Assembly (NCBI GenBank): GCA_019683665.1
Contig: JADGIB010000034.1
Coordinates: 1-18,213 of the forward strand
Reading direction: 5' to 3'
Origin: Solirubrobacteraceae bacterium
GTDB taxonomy: Bacteria; Actinomycetota; Thermoleophilia; Solirubrobacterales; Solirubrobacteraceae
DNA length: 18,213 nucleotides
In this document: piece after piece, positions 14,258-18,213 of the stretch
How the letters are laid out: every line of letters begins with the position of its first letter
How positions within the stretch are numbered: position 1 is the stretch's first letter
The notes under the pieces: model-generated
The model's input: only the letters and a program-made list of their open reading frames with translations
Databases searched by the model: none
What the model was told of the DNA's origin: nothing
Program-made: the position numbers and the translations under genes

Positions 14258-15479
14258 CGGCCGGCTCGCCGAGCTTCGGCATCGGCAGCCCGAACAGCTC
14301 GAGCGCGTTGCCGCCGAGGACGGCCTTGCGCTCCTCCTCGGTGAACCGCGGCTGGTCCCAGATCGACGCCGGCGTGTCGAAGTCCTGGTGCGGGTAGTCC
14401 GACGCGTACAGGAGGCTGCGCCCGCCGTTCATCATGTCGAACATCGCCCGGGTGTCCTCGGCGCGCTCGTGGCTCTCGAACGGCTGCGTCGTGAAGTACA
14501 TGTCGCGGATGTACTCGCTCGGCAGCCGCTTCAGCAGCGGCGCCTCCGACGAGCGCTGCTTGTACTCGTTGTCGAGGCGGGCGATGAGGAACGGCACCCA
14601 CGCCTGCCCGGCCTCCATGAAGATCCAGCGGATGTTCGGGAAGCGCTCCGGCATCCCGGTGAGGACGACGTTCGTCAGCTGGATCATCGCGTAGAACGGG
14701 AACCCGAGCGCGTGGACGCCGAGGAAGCTGTCGAGCACGGTGAACGGCCGCTCGCGCCAGTTCGGGGCCGAGTGGAACGCGACCGGCAGGCCGCGCTCGT
14801 TCAGCTCCGCGAAGACCCGCATGTAGCGGTTGCGGTGCAGCGGCTCGTACTGCAGGCAGGTGATCATGAACCCGACGACCCCGGGGCGGCCCGCGAAGGC
14901 CCGGATGGTGCGCAGGCACTGCTCGGGCTCGTGGATCGGCAGCAGCGGCATCGCCAGCAGCCGCGGGTCGGCGCTGACGACGTCCTCGACCAGCCAGCGG
15001 TTGAACGCCCACGTCAGCTCCTCGCGGACCTTCAGGTCCGGGTTGAGGCCCAGGTTGAGCATCGGGGTGGGAAAGAGGATCGAGTAGTCGATCGCCATCG
15101 CGTCCATCGACCGCAGCGTCGTGGCCGCGACCGGATGCATCTCGCCGCCCTCCCCGAGCGGATAGACCTCCTCGTCGCCGCTCACCGCGCCGCCGGCGTG
15201 CAGGCGCCCGCCGACCGTGCGGTCGCCCATGTTGCCCGAGATCAGACCCGGCTCGATGATGAGCGGCGAGTTGAACTCGAACGAGCGCCGGACGTTGGGG
15301 TTCTCGATGTAGGCGACGATCTCCGGCAGGCACACCGTCTCGTAGCAGTGGCTGTCGCAGTCGACGATCGGGATGTCGTACAGCCCGCGCCGGCGCATCT
15401 CGCGCTCGGCGTTGTCGAGGTAGTAGGGCTGGCGGCGGTCGGGCAGCAGCCGCGCGTCGCGGACGGTGTCGGTGCTCAC
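14247..15479 (-). CDS. Amidohydrolase-2 family protein (ACMSD-like TIM barrel)
   Basis: A 410-residue member of the Amidohydro_2 family, which includes metal-dependent decarboxylases (ACMSD, gamma-resorcylate decarboxylase) and hydrolases. Metal-site features in order: Asp42-x-His44 with Glu47 in IVDCDSHCYE (38-47), replacing the more usual HxH by DxH as in many actinobacterial members; His236 in LPVAFHSAPN (231-240); Glu289 in WIFMEAGQAW (285-294); and Asp361 in YASDYPHQDFD (358-368). Length is at the long end of the family. The GTG start has AGGA 7 bases upstream and lies 9 bases after the stop of the 75-residue gene. It is the third gene of a minus-strand unit with a Rieske protein, suggesting a role in breaking down an aromatic or ring-cleavage compound. 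The substrate is unknown, and hydrolase versus decarboxylase cannot be decided. Confidence 0.87.
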   Translation of the reverse strand: MSTDTVRDARLLPDRRQPYYLDNAEREMRRRGLYDIPIVDCDSHCYETVCLPEIVAYIENPNVRRSFEFNSPLIIEPGLISGNMGDRTVGGRLHAGGAVSGDEEVYPLGEGGEMHPVAATTLRSMDAMAIDYSILFPTPMLNLGLNPDLKVREELTWAFNRWLVEDVVSADPRLLAMPLLPIHEPEQCLRTIRAFAGRPGVVGFMITCLQYEPLHRNRYMRVFAELNERGLPVAFHSAPNWRERPFTVLDSFLGVHALGFPFYAMIQLTNVVLTGMPERFPNIRWIFMEAGQAWVPFLIARLDNEYKQRSSEAPLLKRLPSEYIRDMYFTTQPFESHERAEDTRAMFDMMNGGRSLLYASDYPHQDFDTPASIWDQPRFTEEERKAVLGGNALELFGLPMPKLGEPAVSS

Positions 15480-15488
15480 GGGTGGGTC

Positions 15489-15716
15489 CTAGATGTTGAA
15501 GATGGCGCCGATCTCGAACGAGGTGATGTCGGAGGCCCGCAGGATCGCCGCGGCGGTGACGGCGACGTGGGTGCCGTCGACCTCGGCGCCGGCGGGGAAC
15601 GGGGGCAGCTCGCCGTGCTCGCGCACGCGGGCGCCGTAGGCGGTCACGGCGTCGGCGAGCGCCTGCTGCAGCTCGGCGTCCGACGCCGGCGTGGGGTCAG
15701 GCGTCGACGTAGACAA
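15489..15716 (-). CDS. Small hypothetical protein between the Rieske and amidohydrolase genes
   Basis: A 75-residue soluble protein I cannot assign to a named family. An N-terminal Ser/Thr/Pro-rich stretch (1-12) leads into a helix (about 13-33), a loop with a GAEVDGTHVAVTAAAILRA strand-helix block (43-61), and a conserved-looking end, SFEIGAIFNI (66-75). There is no signal peptide, membrane segment or cysteine. The start is TTG, overlapping the last 20 bases of the Rieske gene, with GAGGA 5 bases upstream. No ATG or GTG in this frame gives a better start, and the tight packing (9 bases to the next gene) supports a real gene. It is presumably produced with the Rieske protein and amidohydrolase; a structural or accessory role is a guess. 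Confidence 0.68.
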   Translation of the reverse strand: MSTSTPDPTPASDAELQQALADAVTAYGARVREHGELPPFPAGAEVDGTHVAVTAAAILRASDITSFEIGAIFNI

Positions 15717-16092
15717 TGCCGTCCTCGACCGTCACCTCGAAGCGCCGCAGCCGGAAGCGGCGGTCGTGCGCCAGCTCGCCGGTGACGAGGTCGTACTCCC
15801 AGCCGTGCCACGGGCAGATCAGCCGCCGGTCGCTGTCGTCGAGGTACTCGCGCACGACCTCGCCGCCGGCGTCGAGCTCCAGGCGGGTGACGCCGAGCAC
15901 CTCGCCGCTGCAGACCGGGCCGCCCTGGTGCAGGCAGCGGTTGTCGTAGGCGTGCAGCTCGCCCTGATGCTTGAACACGCCGACCTCGCGTCCGCCGAGA
16001 TCGACCAGTACGCCGCCGCCCTCGGGCACGTCGTCCACCGGGCAGACGCGGTATCGCTGCAGTGCGCTGCCGGGAGCCGCGCCGTCGCTCAC
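15697..16092 (-). CDS. Stand-alone Rieske [2Fe-2S] protein
   Basis: A 131-residue soluble Rieske ferredoxin. Both cluster motifs are intact: Cys53-x-His55 in CLHQGGP (53-59) and Cys93-x-x-His96 in CPWHGWEYDL (93-102). An extra loop of about 25 residues separates them. It contains TRLELDAGGEVVREY and is longer than in typical biphenyl-dioxygenase-type ferredoxins, though the C-x-H-Qx2GP and CPWHGWxYD forms resemble oxygenase-associated Rieske proteins. The GTG start has GGAGGAGGA at 16097-16105, an unusually strong ribosome-binding site 7 bases upstream. The protein should carry electrons for an oxygenase or act as a redox partner, yet no oxygenase or reductase is encoded in the window. The 3' end overlaps the 75-residue gene. 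Confidence 0.9.
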   Translation of the reverse strand: MSDGAAPGSALQRYRVCPVDDVPEGGGVLVDLGGREVGVFKHQGELHAYDNRCLHQGGPVCSGEVLGVTRLELDAGGEVVREYLDDSDRRLICPWHGWEYDLVTGELAHDRRFRLRRFEVTVEDGIVYVDA

Positions 16093-16110
16093 TCGTCCTC
16101 CTCCGTCTCA

Positions 16111-16128
16111 GGCCGGCCCGTGCCGGCC
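16111..16128 (-). promoter_or_regulatory. Perfect hairpin in the presumed 5' leader of the Rieske mRNA
   Basis: GGCCGGC (16111-16117) and GCCGGCC (16122-16128) form a 7-base perfect stem with a 4-base loop. It lies 5 bases upstream of the Rieske ribosome-binding site and downstream of the candidate -10. It could be a regulator site, an RNA-stability element or a translational control hairpin. Without a regulator gene nearby no choice can be made. Confidence 0.4.
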
Positions 16129-16144
16129 ACCCTCTCGTGGCGCG

Positions 16145-16153
16145 AACCTAGCA
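16145..16153 (-). promoter_or_regulatory. Candidate extended -10 promoter for the Rieske operon
   Basis: On the minus strand TGCTAGGTT fits the extended -10 form TGnTAnnnT. It would start transcription near 16138, giving a leader of about 45 bases that includes the 16111-16128 hairpin. No good -35 is present 16-18 bases upstream, which is tolerable for an extended -10. The region is shared with the divergent polymerase gene, for which I see no clear promoter. Confidence 0.4.
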
Positions 16154-16201
16154 CACCGTCTTCTGGAGGCCCTGGGCGCCGCGTGGTGAACTTCAAGGCG
16201 G

Positions 16202-17254
16202 ATGGCGGCCACCGAGACGATCATCGAGGCGGGCGGGCGCGACCTGCGGGTGACGAGCGGCGACCGCGTGATCTTCCCGGCGACCGGCCGCACGCCGGCG
16301 ATCACGAAGCTCGACGTCGTCCGCTACTACCTCGCCGTCGAGGACGGGATCATGCGCGCGCTGCGCGACCGGCCGACGACGCTGGAGCGCTGGCCGAAGG
16401 GCGTCCACCCGGGGATGGTCCTGTCGACGCGCGAGAAGGGCGGCGGCGACGCGTTCTTCCAGAAGCGGATCCCGAAGGGGGCGCCCGACTACGTCGAGAC
16501 GGCCCGCATCCGGTTCCCGTCGGGGCGGTCGGCCGACGAGATCTGCCCGACGGAGATCGCGGTCGTCGGCTGGGCGGCGCAGATGGGGACGATCACGTTC
16601 CACCCGTGGCCGGTGCGCCGCGGCGACGTCGACCACCCCGACGAGCTGCGCCTCGACCTCGACCCGCAGCCGGGGACCGACTTCGCCGATGCGGTCCGGG
16701 TCGCGGGGGTGGCGCGGGAGCTGCTCGAGGAGCTCGGCTACGTCGGGTTCCCGAAGACGTCGGGCGGGCGCGGGATCCACATCTACGTGCGGATCGAGCC
16801 GCGCTGGACGTTCACCGACGTGCGCCACGCGGCGATCGCGTTCGGGCGCGAGCTGGAGCGGCGGCTGCCGGGCGAGGTGACGACGAAGTGGTGGAAGGAG
16901 GAGCGCGGGGCGCGGATCTTCGTCGACTACAACCAGAACGCCCGCGACCGCACGATCGCCTCCGCCTACAGCATCCGGCCCAAGCCGGGCGCGCCGGTGT
17001 CGGCGCCGGTGACGTGGGAGGAGCTGGAGGAGGTCGCGCCCGAGGACTTCACCGTCGCGACGATGCCGGCCCGGTTCGCCGAGGTGGGCGACCGCCACGC
17101 GGCGATCGACGACGTCGCCCACTCTCTGGAGCCGCTGCTGGAGCTGTACCGCGCCGACCCGGAGGGCGACATGCCGTACCCGCCCGACTACCCGAAGATG
17201 CCGGGCGAGCCGAAGCGGGTGCAGCCGTCGCGCGACCGCGACCGCAGGCGCTGA
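16202..17254 (+). CDS. ligD: Stand-alone LigD-type polymerase domain (archaeo-eukaryotic primase family)
   Basis: A 350-residue protein containing only the LigD polymerase/primase domain. It lacks the ligase and phosphoesterase modules of full LigD. The catalytic core is complete: Asp152 and Asp154 in LRLDLDPQPG (149-158), SGGRGIHIYV (187-196) with His193, and Asp242 in FVDYNQNARDRTIASAYSIR (240-259), the third metal ligand. Such enzymes fill gaps, add ribonucleotides and act in Ku-dependent end joining or excision repair. The ATG at 16202 was chosen because GGCGG precedes it, homology-like sequence begins shortly after, and the frame upstream has no better start. A basic C-terminal tail ends in RDRDRRR. 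The gene converges on exonuclease III, with 4 bases between stop codons. No Ku or ligase gene is in the window. Confidence 0.92.
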   Translation: MAATETIIEAGGRDLRVTSGDRVIFPATGRTPAITKLDVVRYYLAVEDGIMRALRDRPTTLERWPKGVHPGMVLSTREKGGGDAFFQKRIPKGAPDYVETARIRFPSGRSADEICPTEIAVVGWAAQMGTITFHPWPVRRGDVDHPDELRLDLDPQPGTDFADAVRVAGVARELLEELGYVGFPKTSGGRGIHIYVRIEPRWTFTDVRHAAIAFGRELERRLPGEVTTKWWKEERGARIFVDYNQNARDRTIASAYSIRPKPGAPVSAPVTWEELEEVAPEDFTVATMPARFAEVGDRHAAIDDVAHSLEPLLELYRADPEGDMPYPPDYPKMPGEPKRVQPSRDRDRRR

Positions 17255-17258
17255 GCCG

Positions 17259-18128
17259 TCAGCCCCGGGCCTGGGGCAGCTTCCTGGCGCCGCGGCGCGG
17301 GGCGGGCCGCGAGGGCGGCGGGACGACGGGGCCGATGTCGCCGTCGGGGGCCTCGTCGAGGTCGACGATCACCGGCGCGTGGTCGCTGGGGCCCGTGCCC
17401 TTGCGGGCCTGGCGGTCGACCCAGGCGGCCCGGACGCGGTCGGCGACCGCGTCGCCGGCGAGGACGAGGTCGATCCGCATCCCGAGGTCCTGGTGGAACA
17501 TGCCGGCCCGGTAGTCCCAGTAGGTGAAGACCCGCTCGCCCGGCCAGCGGTCGCGGACGACGTCGCGCAGGCCGACGGCCTGCAGCGCCCGCAGCGCGTC
17601 GCGCTCCGGCGGGGTGACGTGGGTGTGGCCGACGTAGGCCTCGGGGTCGAAGACGTCCTCGTCGGCGGGGGCGATGTTCATGTCGCCGAGCACCACGGTC
17701 GCGGCCGGGTCGCCGGCGGCGACGAGGTCGCGCAGCTTGGCCAGCCAGGCGAGCTTGTAGGCGTAGTGGTCGGAGTCGGGGCTGCGGCCGTTGGGGACGT
17801 AGACGCAGACGAACCGCACGCCGCCGCAGGTGGCCGAGATCGCCCGCGCCTCCGGCTCCGGGAAGCCGGGGCCGCCGGGGAGGCCGCGCAGCACGTCCTC
17901 CAGGCCGACGCGCGACAGGATCGCCACGCCGTTCCAGGCGCCCTGGCCGTGGACGGCGGCCTCGTAGCCGCGGGCGGCCAGCTCGTCGCCGAGCAGCTGC
18001 GCGAACGCGTCGTCGGCGACCTTCGTCTCCTGCAGGCAGACGACGTCCGGGCGGCGCTCGTCGAGCCACGGCAGCAGCCGCGGGACGCGCTGGCGGACGG
18101 AGTTCACGTTCCAGGTGGCGACGCGCAC
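17259..18128 (-). CDS. xthA: Exodeoxyribonuclease III (AP endonuclease, EEP family)
   Basis: A 289-residue enzyme of base-excision repair that cuts at abasic sites and degrades one strand from 3' ends. The endonuclease/exonuclease/phosphatase core is complete: Asn7 in ATWNVNSVR (4-12), Glu34 in CLQETKV (31-37), Tyr110 in CVYVPNG, Asp149 and Asn151 in LGDMNIAP (147-154), Asp220 in MRIDLVLA (217-224), and Asp249-His250 in SDHAPV (248-253). A basic, proline-rich tail of about 28 residues (262-289) extends beyond the usual end of ExoIII. The GTG at 18128 directly precedes the MRVATWNVNS strand. It lacks a Shine-Dalgarno sequence but has TACCGT 8 bases upstream, suggesting a leaderless mRNA. It converges on the LigD-type polymerase gene. 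Confidence 0.94.
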   Translation of the reverse strand: MRVATWNVNSVRQRVPRLLPWLDERRPDVVCLQETKVADDAFAQLLGDELAARGYEAAVHGQGAWNGVAILSRVGLEDVLRGLPGGPGFPEPEARAISATCGGVRFVCVYVPNGRSPDSDHYAYKLAWLAKLRDLVAAGDPAATVVLGDMNIAPADEDVFDPEAYVGHTHVTPPERDALRALQAVGLRDVVRDRWPGERVFTYWDYRAGMFHQDLGMRIDLVLAGDAVADRVRAAWVDRQARKGTGPSDHAPVIVDLDEAPDGDIGPVVPPPSRPAPRRGARKLPQARG

Positions 18129-18136
18129 GGGACCCG

Positions 18137-18142
18137 ACGGTA
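18137..18142 (-). promoter_or_regulatory. Candidate -10 element for a leaderless xthA transcript
   Basis: On the minus strand TACCGT (TAnnnT) ends 8 bases before the GTG start of xthA. No ribosome-binding site lies between them. This spacing would put the transcription start on or next to the start codon, as in leaderless actinobacterial mRNAs. No -35 is visible. Confidence 0.35.
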
Positions 18143-18213
18143 CCGGCTGGACCGCAGGCGGCGGGACCCCGCGGCCGACCGGGCGTTTCGTCCACGGGGG
18201 GAGGGCCGCGGCG

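Noticed and set aside
17188..18195. A minus-strand frame overlapping exonuclease III with an upstream GTG
   Set aside because: Different frame from xthA, Arg/Pro-rich, and the exonuclease III catalytic motifs are all in the 17259-18128 frame.

Overview
The window is very G+C-rich (about three quarters G+C by eye). It has GTG and TTG starts, tight gene packing and strong third-position G/C bias. Protein content and composition suggest a high-G+C actinobacterium, possibly class Thermoleophilia (Solirubrobacterales-like). That placement is inference; no rRNA or other marker gene is present. I see no tRNA, rRNA, CRISPR array, insertion sequence or prophage, and no stretch over 300 bases lacks a gene. 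The first 28 and last 85 bases hold no gene I can support.

Layout: (1) 29-5569, minus strand: a complete seven-gene Mrp/Mnh-type Na+/H+ antiporter operon, transcribed mnhA to mnhG, with every junction a 4-base stop/start overlap. (2) 5712-5978, plus: a divergent small Rho_N-type nucleic-acid-binding protein. (3) 6041-9821, plus: glcD-glcE-glcF, the three subunits of glycolate oxidase, translationally coupled. (4) 9855-10823, plus: a TerC/Alx-family membrane protein. (5) 10860-11375, plus: a short, eroded relative of carbamate kinase. (6) 11412-14257, plus: a molybdopterin oxidoreductase coupled to a small histidine-containing helical protein. (7) 14247-16092, minus: a three-gene unit of Rieske protein, a 75-residue protein and an amidohydrolase-2 enzyme. 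(8) 16202-17254, plus: a stand-alone LigD-type polymerase domain, converging on (9) exonuclease III at 17259-18128, minus.

How they may work together: the Mrp complex handles Na+/H+ and pH homeostasis. GlcDEF oxidises glycolate to glyoxylate and passes electrons to the membrane chain. The polymerase and exonuclease III both serve DNA repair. The least ordinary part is 10860-14257. There the molybdoenzyme keeps its molybdenum-ligand cysteine, but all four cysteines expected to hold the N-terminal [4Fe-4S] cluster are replaced in register. Its 5' neighbour is a carbamate-kinase-like protein whose catalytic motifs are also worn away. The Rieske/75-residue/amidohydrolase unit is a second, less understood catabolic-looking module with no oxygenase or reductase beside it.
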